A stretch of 64,000 nt of DNA from Psychrobacter pygoscelis. GTDB taxonomy: Bacteria; Pseudomonadota; Gammaproteobacteria; Pseudomonadales; Moraxellaceae. Of the stretch, positions 18,730-30,062 are shown in pieces. The stretch spans positions 248,001-312,000 of the forward strand of contig NZ_RQRU01000002.1 in assembly GCF_004335015.1 (NCBI RefSeq). The letters run 5' to 3'. How positions within the stretch are numbered: position 1 is the first letter of the stretch; every line of letters begins with the position of its first letter. The position numbers were made by a program, and so were the translations under genes. Below the pieces are notes generated by a model, which worked only from the letters and a program-made list of their open reading frames with translations, was not told the origin of the DNA and made no database searches.

Positions 18730-21159
18730 TTAGCTTTGATTTTTATGCAGCTGCTGCCACCGATGACGCAGTTGCATAAATCGGGTATTTGCTTGTCTTT
18801 TAGCAGGCGATAAAACATTAGACGTTAACGAGGCAACGAAAGACGATTTAGTGTTATTGGTAGAGTGGCTTATATTCGAATATTTTACTGGGTTATGACC
18901 ATCCTTACTGGGGTACAGATAGTCGATAACTTGCTCGGGCTGCGCTAAGCCATACCCTTCTGGCAGACGATAAATTGGGTAGCAGATAAGTGTACAATAA
19001 ATGAGCTGCTCAATCGTCAAGGGTGTATCACGATGTCGACGCCGCAAAAAATCTGATTTTGGAGCAAGGTGAGCATCGATATCATGAGTTAATCCCCAAC
19101 CTGCATAAAAAGGCAAACCATAACAAACCACCTCTAAACCGCGAAGGAGCGCTTCAAATCCTGTTAGCGAGCTAATAGTATGCACCTCATCCACTGCCTC
19201 TAGACAGTCTGGCATCGCCATCTCGTACGCCACACTATCGACTAACTTAAGCGTGTCTTTATCCACGATACCCGCACGTAATCCTGCCTCGACATCGGGA
19301 TGCGGCTTATAAATAAGATAAGCCTCAGGGTAATCTTCACGCACACGCTCAATAAGTGCTGAATTGCTCTTAATCAACGAGCCGCAATACTGAATAGAGA
19401 GGTCATCTTCTACTTGACCTACGATAAGTAATCGGCGCTTATTAGCCATTACCTCTGTATTTATTCCGTTATTGCTATTAGCAGTCCCAACATTGTATTT
19501 GCTCACTCGCTGGGTTAGTAGCTGTTGCCATAATCTCTGCACTCGAGCTTGTTGCTCAGTGCTCAAATTGGCACAAGTGCCGAGCAGCTGCTCCAAATCA
19601 GAAGGCTGAGTGGCATCATAATAAATACCTTGCTTATCAATAACCACAGAGAGCGGCGCCAGTAGCGTTGCGCCTAGGCCATTGGAGCGGATGAAGCCAT
19701 CTTCCATACAGTATATAGTCGGTACGGTAATGCCTTTTTGCTGTAGTTTGTTTTGTAACTGCTGCCGTTTTGCCAAGCCCCAAACCAAGGCCGGGGAATG
19801 ATAATCCATACGAAAATGATCAGGGTGCAGTAGATTTTTTAGCCGCGGCTTAGGCTTAACAAACAACTCTGTCTGCGGAAAATTCACAAAATCCTTAACA
19901 AACGGTAGCTTCCAACGACTAAATTCAAAAACAGTTAGCGGGCCTGCCAGCTTATCTTGCCAATGGCGATTCGTTACCAACCAATCCATAACGGTATTAA
20001 GATCGGAAGCCTGCCTAGTAGCAGGGTCCACGTAACGACTATACTGAATATAAGCAGCATAAAATAACTGTTCAACTGTCGCTGTAGCATTCGCTGAAGT
20101 ATTGTTCAGACGCTTAAACCCGAAGCGCTCCTTTAGATTTTTACTTGGCACGGATTTGGTCTTTAATCGACGTTTTTGTACCTTTTGAAGCAGCTTTTTA
20201 GGCGCATGGCTATCATCAGTCAGCCCCCAACCACTGTACCAATTAACCCCAAAGCAGTGTACCTGCTTACCCAGCATCAGAGCCTCGAAGCCCATATGCG
20301 AGCTGACGGTATAGACGTGCTCTACTTGCTTTAATAAGGCAATGGGATTTAGTACTTCAGTCAGTAGCTTGACGTTTTTAGGCAACTTAAGCGCGGTCAG
20401 ATAGCCTTGTTTGCCAGCAGGATGGGCCTTGATCCAAATAGCCGCTTGCGGGTGAGTACGACAAGCAATTTTTAGCATTTTCTCAAATTGCTTAGCGTCA
20501 GCCCCCGCCCCTTTTATAGAGGCATCTCCATAGGTTTGATCAATTAACAACACATGGTAGCAGCTACTCGTAGGGGCAGGTCGAGCGTTAGTGGCAGACG
20601 ACAATGAGCTATTAAGCTCTGGACAATAGGTCGTATTGTTATATTTACTAAGATTATTATCACAAAGCTTCGTCATCATTGACTGAGCGCTTTGAGATGG
20701 TAAAGACGACCACTTATCACAGTTTTGCAGAATAAACTGCTCTAACCGTGAAGGCTTTGCGAGATCGAAATAGATGCCAAGATCATCAACCACCACACTC
20801 ATACCGTATTTGCTTGAGATCCCTGAGTCCAAAGAGCGTACGAAGCCATCTTCAATACTCAATACTGGAACATGACTGCGGCGCGCAGCTTTGCTAGCCC
20901 GTTTGAAGCTCTTTTTGCGGCCCCAACCTATAAAGGCGTTAGGCTGTGGATTTGATGCTATCAGTCTTGACCAAGGGTACCAACGCTGAACATGGGCCCT
21001 CAATACCTGATTTAACAAAGTATTGTTATTCAGCATCCCTTTACCAACCGCTGCCAACTGCTTAGGAATCGCTGGCTCTAAATCGAGGCGGCTATAGGCT
21101 GTAAGTTCATTGCCGTCTCGATTACTACTGCTACGCATTACAGAGCTATTTTTTATCAT
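18730..21159 (-). CDS. kpsC: Capsule polysaccharide Kdo transferase KpsC (two-domain)
   Basis: Large cytoplasmic, membrane-associated enzyme that extends the beta-Kdo linker of group 2-type capsules. The 809-residue protein contains two related glycosyltransferase modules. Module 1 covers about residues 70-390, with SIEDGFVRSLDSGISSKYG, LLIDQTYGDASI, KAHPAGKQGY and YSGWGLTDD. Module 2 covers about residues 450-750, with CMEDGFIRSNGLGATLL, YKPHPDVEAG, SSLTGFEALLRG and YAGWGLTHD. The duplication is the family hallmark. It starts 20 bases after kpsD ends. The N-terminal start is approximate, since no strong ribosome binding site is seen. Confidence 0.93.
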   Translation of the reverse strand: MIKNSSVMRSSSNRDGNELTAYSRLDLEPAIPKQLAAVGKGMLNNNTLLNQVLRAHVQRWYPWSRLIASNPQPNAFIGWGRKKSFKRASKAARRSHVPVLSIEDGFVRSLDSGISSKYGMSVVVDDLGIYFDLAKPSRLEQFILQNCDKWSSLPSQSAQSMMTKLCDNNLSKYNNTTYCPELNSSLSSATNARPAPTSSCYHVLLIDQTYGDASIKGAGADAKQFEKMLKIACRTHPQAAIWIKAHPAGKQGYLTALKLPKNVKLLTEVLNPIALLKQVEHVYTVSSHMGFEALMLGKQVHCFGVNWYSGWGLTDDSHAPKKLLQKVQKRRLKTKSVPSKNLKERFGFKRLNNTSANATATVEQLFYAAYIQYSRYVDPATRQASDLNTVMDWLVTNRHWQDKLAGPLTVFEFSRWKLPFVKDFVNFPQTELFVKPKPRLKNLLHPDHFRMDYHSPALVWGLAKRQQLQNKLQQKGITVPTIYCMEDGFIRSNGLGATLLAPLSVVIDKQGIYYDATQPSDLEQLLGTCANLSTEQQARVQRLWQQLLTQRVSKYNVGTANSNNGINTEVMANKRRLLIVGQVEDDLSIQYCGSLIKSNSALIERVREDYPEAYLIYKPHPDVEAGLRAGIVDKDTLKLVDSVAYEMAMPDCLEAVDEVHTISSLTGFEALLRGLEVVCYGLPFYAGWGLTHDIDAHLAPKSDFLRRRHRDTPLTIEQLIYCTLICYPIYRLPEGYGLAQPEQVIDYLYPSKDGHNPVKYSNISHSTNNTKSSFVASLTSNVLSPAKRQANTRFMQLRHRWQQLHKNQS

Positions 21160-21179
21160 TGAGGGGCTTTTCTCAGTCG

Positions 21180-22952
21180 TTAGAGATCCAATATAACTTT
21201 AGCCGCTACCGCCAGCTGATAGATAATTTGCGAGACGCCGCGCGTAATTTCAACACGTTTGGTTTTGACTTTTGGCAAGACCATAATTTCGTCACCCTGC
21301 TGGATTCTATAAGCGGTGTTAACGACTTCATTCACCCCGTTTTGGTGAATAATAAGAATCTCATTGGTATCTGCATTATCATCAAACCCACCAGACTTAG
21401 CGATGTAATCACCTACCGTAAAGTCAGGATTAAAGGTTAATGCACCTTGCGCTCGAACCTGACCATTGACTGAAATAACAGAAGTTTGCTCTGGAATTTC
21501 GATCACATCACCCTGCTGCAGGATAACCTCTTGCCATGAGTTAGGTACTACGACAAGCTGACCTGTTGGCTGGACATTGCGAGCTTTAGCAATAAATTGC
21601 TTGACCAGATTGGCATCATCTTGACGCAGTGCCGCTTCTTCACGAGTCGTAGACTGGGTCGCCAGAGTCATCTCTTCTAAGCGGTCAAGAGACTTATTTA
21701 TCAGGCGTTTTTGCTGGTCAGCAATTGAGTCGCGATATATGGTTAGATGCGTCATATTGGCAAGTGGGCTGGGCTGTAGCTGCGGTATGATATCTTTTAA
21801 GCGTGCGCCATAAGGTAGGATCATTGCGCCATTTCCCGTATGCGCCCCTTTGACCTGAACGGCAATGGTTCCAGCATAGCGGTCTGAGGTTACGACCAGC
21901 TGATCACCATTATTCACCGGCACATTTTGCGCTTCTGCTAACGTGTAGTATTCAGCAGTTTGTGCTCGGCCAGCACTTCTGGTAATACTAACATTTGTCG
22001 CATTTGCTGCTGGATTAGCCACACTAAGTACATCACCAATGGTTAGGTCGGACACATTAAACTCAAAGGTATAAGCATTTTGTACTTGACCTGACACTTG
22101 AAAAGTTTTCTTTTGCGGTGCAACGGTAATGACATCACCGTCTTGGAAGGCAAAGGGTTGCAGCTTACCTGCCAATAAAAAATCGTATAAATTCACTTGC
22201 TGTACGAGCGAACCATTGCGGCGAATTTGAATATCAATGTAGCTGCCGCGCTCTGGGTCTACGCCGCCAGCACGGTCCAAATAAGACAATACAGAGTCCG
22301 CAGCAAGACCACCATAATAACCTGGCTGCTCGACAAAGCCTGTGACAAATACCTTCACCGGCTGTGCTTGCTCTAAAGATGCATACACGCCGACATTAGA
22401 GCGGTAAATGCGCTTAACCGCACTCTCAACGACATTCTGTAAATTGCCGTTACTAACGCCAGCGATGCGTACTGGCCCCACATTGGGTAAGAAAATATTC
22501 CCTTGTGGATCTACCGTCATAGTAGCTGCATACTGGTAAGCCCCCCACATGCGTACTTGTACATTGTCACCAGGGTTGATGGTATAGCTGTCATTAAATG
22601 TCGAACCAGAAGTCGTGGAAAAAGCACCGCGAAAAAGCTGCTCGCCAAACATCTGAACTTCTGTATTCACATCTTGATACGGCCGAGTCGTCGTAATAAG
22701 AGACTGCGAGGGCAAGCTTGAAGCTTGAACGGCCTCTTGAGCGGAGGCTTCACCAGGAACCCCACCTACAAAGGCTTGAGTACGAGCGCCTCTATTTTGC
22801 GTCATACTATTCGCTGAGGTTCCAAAACTTGATCCGGCCAGTTGATCGGCATAACTGGTCGCTGAATAGGCTACAGAAGCACTGCCTGTAACCAATAGCA
22901 AACTAAGTGCCTGATACAATACTCTCGCAGTAGGACGGGGGGCTGAATTCAT
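21180..22952 (-). CDS. kpsD: Polysaccharide export protein KpsD/Wza-like (SLBB domains)
   Basis: Outer-membrane/periplasmic polysaccharide export protein that carries capsule polymer from the inner-membrane ABC complex to the surface. It has a signal peptide (LSLLLVTGSASVAYS), then a Ser/Gln-rich segment. A Poly_export domain (DSYTINPGDNVQVRMWG ... QGNIFLPNVGPVRIAGV) is followed by repeated SLBB-type beta-grasp units, for example VFVTGFVEQPGYYGG, FQVSGQVQNAYTFEF and ISVNGQVRAQGALTF. No lipobox Cys is seen, which fits KpsD rather than Wza. AAGGAA precedes the ATG. Length is 590 residues. Confidence 0.92.
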   Translation of the reverse strand: MNSAPRPTARVLYQALSLLLVTGSASVAYSATSYADQLAGSSFGTSANSMTQNRGARTQAFVGGVPGEASAQEAVQASSLPSQSLITTTRPYQDVNTEVQMFGEQLFRGAFSTTSGSTFNDSYTINPGDNVQVRMWGAYQYAATMTVDPQGNIFLPNVGPVRIAGVSNGNLQNVVESAVKRIYRSNVGVYASLEQAQPVKVFVTGFVEQPGYYGGLAADSVLSYLDRAGGVDPERGSYIDIQIRRNGSLVQQVNLYDFLLAGKLQPFAFQDGDVITVAPQKKTFQVSGQVQNAYTFEFNVSDLTIGDVLSVANPAANATNVSITRSAGRAQTAEYYTLAEAQNVPVNNGDQLVVTSDRYAGTIAVQVKGAHTGNGAMILPYGARLKDIIPQLQPSPLANMTHLTIYRDSIADQQKRLINKSLDRLEEMTLATQSTTREEAALRQDDANLVKQFIAKARNVQPTGQLVVVPNSWQEVILQQGDVIEIPEQTSVISVNGQVRAQGALTFNPDFTVGDYIAKSGGFDDNADTNEILIIHQNGVNEVVNTAYRIQQGDEIMVLPKVKTKRVEITRGVSQIIYQLAVAAKVILDL

Positions 22953-23177
22953 GAACCTATTTCCTTAACTAATCTGTCTCAATAACGACTATTTTTACTA
23001 CCAGGCATTTGCATTTTCATTTAGTAGCATCAGTTAGTAGCGTTGTTGTTTAGTATTCTTACTTAGTATCATAGCTATCTAGCATCCTAATTATTAAACG
23101 ATAATTAGTAGCTACGATGCTCAATATTGTTAATTTTAAATGGCTGATTTACCACCCAACTGCTTTTAGCTTACACC

Positions 23178-24284
23178 TTAACTACGATGATCTTTGATAA
23201 CGGCCATGACTAACCGCACAAATCCATATAACACCAACAGCAGCGCTAACGATGTCCAAATAATATACATATGGCGAGGATAAGTAGCTTCTTCTGCTTC
23301 ATAAGGCGCTGAGATGACGATCAGATTTTTCATCTTACGAAAAGCTTCTAAGCGGGCTTTTTCGAGCGAAGATAGCGACAATTTATAGAGCTCAGTGGCA
23401 AACTCTACATCCGCTTTTATACTCTCAAACTGCACGGCTTGGCGGTTAAGCTTAGTAGTATTCGGTGAAGTCAATTTAGTCTGTTCTTGGGCAATTTGTT
23501 CTTCGACTGCTGATATTTGGCTTCTTAATGACACCACTTGCGGAGCATCTGGATTAAGATAACTAAGTAATTGCCGCTCTTCGGTTCGCAGTGACGCCAG
23601 TTGAGCTTGCAAGCTGCCTATCAGCTGGTTGACTAGCTGAGCATTGGCTTGTGGATCAAATATCTCATTTTCATTTTGATAATTCAGCAGCTGCTCTTTT
23701 GAGGAATTAAGTCGATCTTCCGCCTCTTTTAGTTGGGTCTCAGCAAAGCTGAGCTGATCTTGAGCCACTTGCTGTGAAATACGATTAACGAATTGTTCAG
23801 ACTCTTTAAGAATCGCTTGGTTAAGCTGAAGTGCATACTCAGGTGAAAAGCCTTCAGTAGTAACCGTCAACACGTAGCTTTGCTCATCAAGGTCAATATG
23901 CACACGATCTTTAAAATACTCTAATAGCTCTTCTTGTGTGGCATCAGGTGCAATCTCATAGATAGGATCGCTACCATCAATATAATAGGCATCACGAAAA
24001 TGAAACCGCTGATCTAAGCGCTTGATCATATCATTCGACAAGATATATTCGGTCAAATAGGTCGCATCTTCCTTACTGGTGCTATTAACTCCCAATAAGG
24101 CTGACAGTCCCCCTGCTGTCGGTACTGCAGTGTCACTCACCTGCTTCACAACCACATCTGCAGTAGAAATGTAGCGAGGGTGCGCTAAAGTCATCACATA
24201 GAATATGATCAATACCCAAGGTAAAATCACGAGGCCGATCAACAACGAAAAGTTGATGATCTTATTTTTTCGCTTTGTGAACAT
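23178..24284 (-). CDS. kpsE: Capsule export inner-membrane protein KpsE/CtrB
   Basis: Polysaccharide co-polymerase-like adaptor that spans the periplasm and links the KpsMT ABC exporter with KpsD. It has an N-terminal transmembrane helix (INFSLLIGLVILPWVLIIFY), a large periplasmic coiled-coil region (about residues 165-290, rich in Gln/Glu/Leu: AETQLKEAEDRLNSSKEQ) and a C-terminal transmembrane helix (WTSLALLLVLYGFVRLV). The start at 24284 overlaps the end of kpsT by 23 bases, so the two are likely translationally coupled. An in-frame codon at 24329 would add 15 residues lying wholly within kpsT and is less likely. Confidence 0.92.
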   Translation of the reverse strand: MFTKRKNKIINFSLLIGLVILPWVLIIFYVMTLAHPRYISTADVVVKQVSDTAVPTAGGLSALLGVNSTSKEDATYLTEYILSNDMIKRLDQRFHFRDAYYIDGSDPIYEIAPDATQEELLEYFKDRVHIDLDEQSYVLTVTTEGFSPEYALQLNQAILKESEQFVNRISQQVAQDQLSFAETQLKEAEDRLNSSKEQLLNYQNENEIFDPQANAQLVNQLIGSLQAQLASLRTEERQLLSYLNPDAPQVVSLRSQISAVEEQIAQEQTKLTSPNTTKLNRQAVQFESIKADVEFATELYKLSLSSLEKARLEAFRKMKNLIVISAPYEAEEATYPRHMYIIWTSLALLLVLYGFVRLVMAVIKDHRS

Positions 24285-24933
24285 GCTCTTTATACACCTC
24301 AATCGCTTCTTTAGTATCCTCAAACACATGCGCGGTTTGATTCATCAATACAATGCCGATATCACAGTTACGCTCAATATCGCCTAAATTATGGGACACG
24401 ACCAAAAATCCTGCCTGCTCACGCCGAGCTGCTAAAATCTCTTCACTGCGCTTACGAAACGCCGCGTCACCTACTGCTCCTGCCTCATCTAACATATAGT
24501 AATCAAAATCAAAAGCCAGACTGAGACCAAAAGTTAAGCGCGCTTTCATACCGGATGAGTAGCTCTTTACTGGCATATCGAAATAATTACCAATGTCAGC
24601 AAACTCTTCGACAAAACGAATCTTTTCGTCGATATAATCACCGCTTGAATATAACCTACAAACGAATCGGACATTTTGCCGACCGGTTAAGCTGCCTTGG
24701 AAGCCGCCCGCTACCCCAACTGGCCAAGAAATTGTCGAATTGGTAATAATCTCACCACTATCAGGCTCATCAAGGCCACAAATAATTCGCAGTAGCGTTG
24801 ACTTCCCCGCACCATTACGCCCTAATAAGCCGACGCTTTGCTTATCGCCAATCGTTAAATTTAAATCGCGAAAAAGATAATGACGACCTTGTTTGGTCAA
24901 AAAGGACTTGGAAATATTTTTTATTTCAATCAT
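24262..24933 (-). CDS. kpsT: Capsule polysaccharide ABC exporter, ATPase KpsT
   Basis: Nucleotide-binding subunit that powers export of the capsule polymer through KpsM. Walker A is GLLGRNGAGKSTLLR, the signature is YSSGMKARLTFGLSLAF, Walker B is YYMLDEAGAVGD and the switch His is in VVSHN. The short length (~223 residues) is typical of KpsT/CtrD ATPases. The start is taken at ATG 24933; a GTG at 24945, immediately after the kpsM stop, is possible. The 3' end overlaps kpsE. Confidence 0.94.
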   Translation of the reverse strand: MIEIKNISKSFLTKQGRHYLFRDLNLTIGDKQSVGLLGRNGAGKSTLLRIICGLDEPDSGEIITNSTISWPVGVAGGFQGSLTGRQNVRFVCRLYSSGDYIDEKIRFVEEFADIGNYFDMPVKSYSSGMKARLTFGLSLAFDFDYYMLDEAGAVGDAAFRKRSEEILAARREQAGFLVVSHNLGDIERNCDIGIVLMNQTAHVFEDTKEAIEVYKEHVHKAKK

Positions 24934-24945
24934 TGAATAGCCCAC

Positions 24946-25761
24946 TTACTTAGACCGAATTAAGTCTTTTTCTACCGCTTTATATAATAATAGTCCCACA
25001 AAATTAACACTGACCATCCACTTTAAGAAATATCCTATATCAATGTGATGGGCAGGATAGTTTGGCGCCAAGGCATGACGAATCATTTCTAAATTATGAA
25101 TAAAGGGATTATACAGCAGATAACTAAAATAAGGTTCTGGCACAATATGAATTGAGTAAATAACGCCAGAGGCAAAATACAATACGGTAAAAATTAAGCT
25201 AACAACCTTACTAATCTCGCCGCCATAATAGCCTATCACCATCATGATCATGGCCAGACCAAAACTAAACAAAAACAGCGTAATCCAACAAAATAAAACG
25301 ATGTGTAAATTGGCCAAACTGATCGTAAAAGCTCCGAAGAATACTAGTAAAGCAATCAGTAGGACAAAAGTAAAAAAGTAAATAACCAACTCTAAAAACG
25401 ATCGAGCAATAATGACATCGATATGCCTAACCGAGCGATACATCAGCAGACCCTGATTGGCCTCAACTGCGCCTAATGAACGATTGGCAATACGGCTAAG
25501 CATCTGATAAGGCACCAAACCTGCTATCAAAAATAGCTTGTAATCCATTCCTGGCATTACTCTATTCATAACGGCACCAAAGATTACTAAATAAATAGCA
25601 ACTTGAAAGATGACTTCTAAAGGTGCCCAAAGATAACCCAGTCGGTAGCCGCCGAATCGAGTCTGTAGCTCACGCATTAATAATGCATGAAACGCTGCGC
25701 CCATGACCTTGAGGCCACTACGGTGTTTTACGGGACGGTATGGAGGTAGCTTAACTGACAT
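24946..25761 (-). CDS. kpsM: Capsule polysaccharide ABC exporter, permease KpsM
   Basis: ABC-2 type permease subunit forming the inner-membrane channel for capsule export. The 271-residue protein has a cytoplasmic N-terminus with LMRELQTRFGGYRLGYLWAPLEVIF, the typical ABC-2 amphipathic entry, and about six transmembrane helices (for example VAIYLVIFGAVM, LVIYFFTFVLLIALLVFF and ITLFLFSFGLAMIMMVIGYY). A PYFSYLLYNPFIHNLEMIRHAL block follows near the C-terminus (split only for description), as in KpsM/CtrC. It is the first gene of the kpsMTEDCS series on the minus strand. Confidence 0.94.
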   Translation of the reverse strand: MSVKLPPYRPVKHRSGLKVMGAAFHALLMRELQTRFGGYRLGYLWAPLEVIFQVAIYLVIFGAVMNRVMPGMDYKLFLIAGLVPYQMLSRIANRSLGAVEANQGLLMYRSVRHIDVIIARSFLELVIYFFTFVLLIALLVFFGAFTISLANLHIVLFCWITLFLFSFGLAMIMMVIGYYGGEISKVVSLIFTVLYFASGVIYSIHIVPEPYFSYLLYNPFIHNLEMIRHALAPNYPAHHIDIGYFLKWMVSVNFVGLLLYKAVEKDLIRSK

Positions 25762-25961
25762 AATGCCGCAGGACTCGTAAGATTGGCAGGAAAATCAGCC
25801 CCTATGATAAGCAAGCAATGCTTAAGTTACAAGAAGTAATCAGTAGTGGCTTAAAGAGTGCTGTCTTAGGGTAAGGTTCTAGCAAAGATTATGAGCAGTA
25901 AATTGATAGCAGAAAGGCTTTTGAATATCCGACAGGACAACGGTATTAAATTTTGCCCAAT

Positions 25962-25989
25962 AAAAAAGCCAGCAACCTAAGCTGCTGAC
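25962..25989 (-). terminator. Rho-independent terminator of tRNA-Met
   Basis: On the minus strand GTCAGCA (25983-25989) pairs with TGCTGGC (25968-25974) around an 8-base loop and is followed by six T residues. It lies 16 bases past the tRNA CCA end, the expected place. Confidence 0.82.
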
Positions 25990-26004
25990 CTTCTTATATG
26001 AATT

Positions 26005-26081
26005 TGGTGGCGATGAAGAGACTTGAACTCTTGACCTCACGATTATGAGTCGTGCGCTCTAACCAGCTGAGCTACATCGCC
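26005..26081 (-). tRNA. tRNA-Met (CAT), elongator type
   Basis: Read on the minus strand the gene starts GGCGATGTAGCTCAG and ends with an encoded CCA (26005-26007). Acceptor arms GGCGATG and CATCGCC pair perfectly. The D-loop has AGCTGGTTAGAGC, the anticodon loop CTCATAA gives CAT, and the T-arm contains GTTCAAGTC. It lacks the initiator-tRNA features (GGG/CCC in the anticodon stem, unpaired first acceptor base). A tRNA-Ile2 with lysidine-modified CAT cannot be wholly excluded, but the D-arm and anticodon stem (ACGACTCATAATCGT) look like elongator Met. Confidence 0.9.
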
Positions 26082-26095
26082 TTTTGAGGGTCGCT

Positions 26096-26124
26096 ATTAT
26101 GCCGAAGACAGTGACTATCGTCAA
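26096..26124 (-). promoter_or_regulatory. Sigma-70 promoter of tRNA-Met
   Basis: On the minus strand TTGACG (26119-26124) and CATAAT (26096-26101) are spaced by exactly 17 bases. The -10 lies 14 bases before the tRNA 5' end. This is a near-consensus vegetative promoter. Confidence 0.8.
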
Positions 26125-26177
26125 CCCTTAAACTAACAAAAATATGAAAACTTACTAGAATTACTATAATAGATTAG

Positions 26178-26554
<377 letters not shown>

Positions 26555-26560
26555 CGGCGT

Positions 26561-26566
26561 ATTATA
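26561..26566 (-). promoter_or_regulatory. -10 box of rnpB promoter
   Basis: A perfect TATAAT on the minus strand lies seven bases before the deduced 5' end of RNase P RNA. No good -35 hexamer is present, although the preceding TTTGC gives a partial extended -10 context. Confidence 0.65.
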
Positions 26567-26660
26567 GCAAATAATGCCTAGATATACTGAATTCTTTTAT
26601 ATTATTCCTATAAGTCTGTTAAGTGTCAGTCATGACCTAAAGGTTTAAATAATACTATCC

Positions 26661-28137
<1,477 letters not shown>

Positions 28138-28611
28138 ATGGCAAAATCTAAAAAACCTGACAACCAAATTTGTGCCAATAAAAAGGCTCGTCATGAGTAC
28201 TTCATCGAGGAGACTTTTGAGGCAGGCTTGGTACTTGAGGGCTGGGAAGTCAAGGCCATTCGCGCTGGAAAGATGAGCATTACTGAGGCATACGTTGTCT
28301 TTCGAAATGGTGAGGCATTCTTATTCGGTGCTCACATTCAGCCGCTATTATCAAGCTCAACCCACGTCGATCCTGATAGCATCCGCACGCGCAAGCTGCT
28401 ATTAAACCGTCGTGAGATTGATAAGCTATTCGGCGCCGTTAATCAAAAAGGCTTTGCTTGTGTGCCCTTAGCTTGCTACTGGAAGCGCTCAATGGTTAAG
28501 TGTCAGATTGCACTGGCGCAAGGTAAAAAGCTACACGATAAGCGTAAAACCTTAAAAGATCGTGATTGGGAACGTGATAAACAACGCGGCTTTAAACAGC
28601 ATCTGGATTAA
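28138..28611 (+). CDS. smpB: SsrA-binding protein SmpB
   Basis: Partner of tmRNA in trans-translation; it binds the tRNA-like domain and fills the decoding centre of stalled ribosomes. Signatures: [31 protein letters not shown], quoted only for its start and the key Gly-Trp-Glu-Val-Lys, then [11 protein letters not shown] and the basic tail [15 protein letters not shown] followed by ERDKQR. GAGAGG lies just upstream of the ATG and a good terminator follows. The 157-residue length is standard. No ssrA gene is visible nearby. Confidence 0.97.
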   Translation: MAKSKKPDNQICANKKARHEYFIEETFEAGLVLEGWEVKAIRAGKMSITEAYVVFRNGEAFLFGAHIQPLLSSSTHVDPDSIRTRKLLLNRREIDKLFGAVNQKGFACVPLACYWKRSMVKCQIALAQGKKLHDKRKTLKDRDWERDKQRGFKQHLD

Positions 28612-28665
28612 TGGCTGGATACAAAGCTTGGTCTTTAACTGGTCTATGTTGAACCTCGATGCCCA

Positions 28666-28696
28666 AAGAAGCCCTGCTTAGATTGCAGGGCTTCTT
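28666..28696 (+). terminator. Terminator of smpB
   Basis: Perfect 12-bp arms AAGAAGCCCTGC (28666-28677) and GCAGGGCTTCTT (28685-28696) with a 7-base loop. The T-run is short on the plus side. It also lies downstream of the minus-strand rarD-like gene and may serve both. Confidence 0.78.
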
Positions 28697-28748
28697 ACGC
28701 TTATTACCCCTACCCAAATCGCCTTAATCTAACCCTTATCCCCACTGC

Positions 28749-29780
28749 TTAACTGACAACCGTTTCAGGCTTCGCTTGAGTATCTGCTTGTGGCTTAAGT
28801 AAAGACTCAGTGCTTCGTAAGGAGCGAATACCTTGGCAAATTAGACAAGCAATCCCTGCCCAAATCAGCCCATAGCTAAACAACATCTCTGGCTCAAAAG
28901 GATTGCCAAGTACAGTAACTGCCAACAAAAATAATAACGCTGGCTCAAGATAGCTAAGCATCCCAAATACATTGACTGGTAGCTTTTGACTGGCATCGAC
29001 ATTCGTCTGCATCGCCAGCACGCTAATGACGCCTAAACCTATAAGCATCGCAATAAGGTAACCAGAGCTCACGACAACATCTAAGGTCGCTGGGGCAATA
29101 ATAAATAAATAACCAATGGCAAATGGCGCTAATACCGTCAAATCAACCAACAATCCCGTTAGCGCTGAGATACCTTGCTTGCGGCGCATGATGTAATAGA
29201 TTGGATAGGTCGTACACACCCATAGTGTCGCCCAAGAGATGCTCTGAGTACGAATCAGCTCACTTGCTACCCCAAGCCCTGCCAGCCCCACCGCCAACCA
29301 TTGTAATTTCGATAGCTTTTCGCCAAAGAACACGCAACCAAAAATCACCATCATTAGCGGAAATAAAAAATAACCCATCGCTGTCTGAACGCCTTGACCA
29401 TTAACTGGCGCCCACATAAACAACCAAAACTGACTGGCAAATATTGGTGTAGGCAGTAAGAGCCAAGCCCATTGTTTTACCGACTTTAGGCCTCGTAGCA
29501 GACGAAGGCTATTCGTCATTCGTCCTGATAACGTTAGAAATCCGACCAACGCCGCCCACATCGCTAACATGCGCCAAATAAAGACCTGTGTCCCTGATAA
29601 CGGCTCAAGCCAGCTACTATAAGTGTACAACACACCAAACAGGACGTTAGACAATACTGCAAGTCCAGCCCCTAAGATCAGATTACGTTGGCGCGCATCT
29701 CTGTGACCAAAGATACCAGATAACACTCCGCTCTTATAAGCGCGCTGTGTTTGATAGTTCTGCGTGGCTTGAATAGTCAT
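28749..29780 (-). CDS. RarD-type EamA-family transporter
   Basis: Inner-membrane drug/metabolite transporter superfamily protein with about ten hydrophobic helices. The N-terminus reaches GAGLAVLSNVLFGVLYTYSSWLEPLSGTQVFIWRM (quoted in part), characteristic of RarD: an early helix followed by the conserved LSG and WRM elements. GVQTAMGYFLFPLMMVIFG and LSYLEPALLFLLAV are further family blocks. The first 35 residues are polar and extra. Substrate is unknown. It is divergently transcribed from an Lrp/AsnC regulator 282 bases away, suggesting export or uptake of an amino acid or related metabolite under that regulator. Confidence 0.88.
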   Translation of the reverse strand: MTIQATQNYQTQRAYKSGVLSGIFGHRDARQRNLILGAGLAVLSNVLFGVLYTYSSWLEPLSGTQVFIWRMLAMWAALVGFLTLSGRMTNSLRLLRGLKSVKQWAWLLLPTPIFASQFWLFMWAPVNGQGVQTAMGYFLFPLMMVIFGCVFFGEKLSKLQWLAVGLAGLGVASELIRTQSISWATLWVCTTYPIYYIMRRKQGISALTGLLVDLTVLAPFAIGYLFIIAPATLDVVVSSGYLIAMLIGLGVISVLAMQTNVDASQKLPVNVFGMLSYLEPALLFLLAVTVLGNPFEPEMLFSYGLIWAGIACLICQGIRSLRSTESLLKPQADTQAKPETVVS

Positions 29781-30062
29781 GAATGTCTCTTAACCATAAT
29801 AGGGAATACCTATATTTTAGAGGCATCTCATGATATTATTTCTCTATAAACCGCCATTAGTAGTTTTTATTTTCAAAATACTTCTAAATTAGATATTTTT
29901 TACCATATTATTTTAATATATCAAAAATATATTACTTTGCAGACTGTTAGCTGCATTATTTAGACTACTGACACCCCATTTATTAAGAGGTCATTATTAA
30001 ATTACCCTCTATATAAGAGACACTTATTTATCCTATACCCCTTATTTATTGAGTAAAAATTG

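Noticed and set aside
18633-18818. Small hydrophobic frame after kpsC
   Set aside because: The first half overlaps kpsC and the rest has no ribosome binding site; a hydrophobic pattern alone is weak support.
26005-26081. tRNA-Ile2 with modified CAT anticodon
   Set aside because: The anticodon stem and D-arm resemble elongator tRNA-Met; identity elements of Ile2 are not seen.
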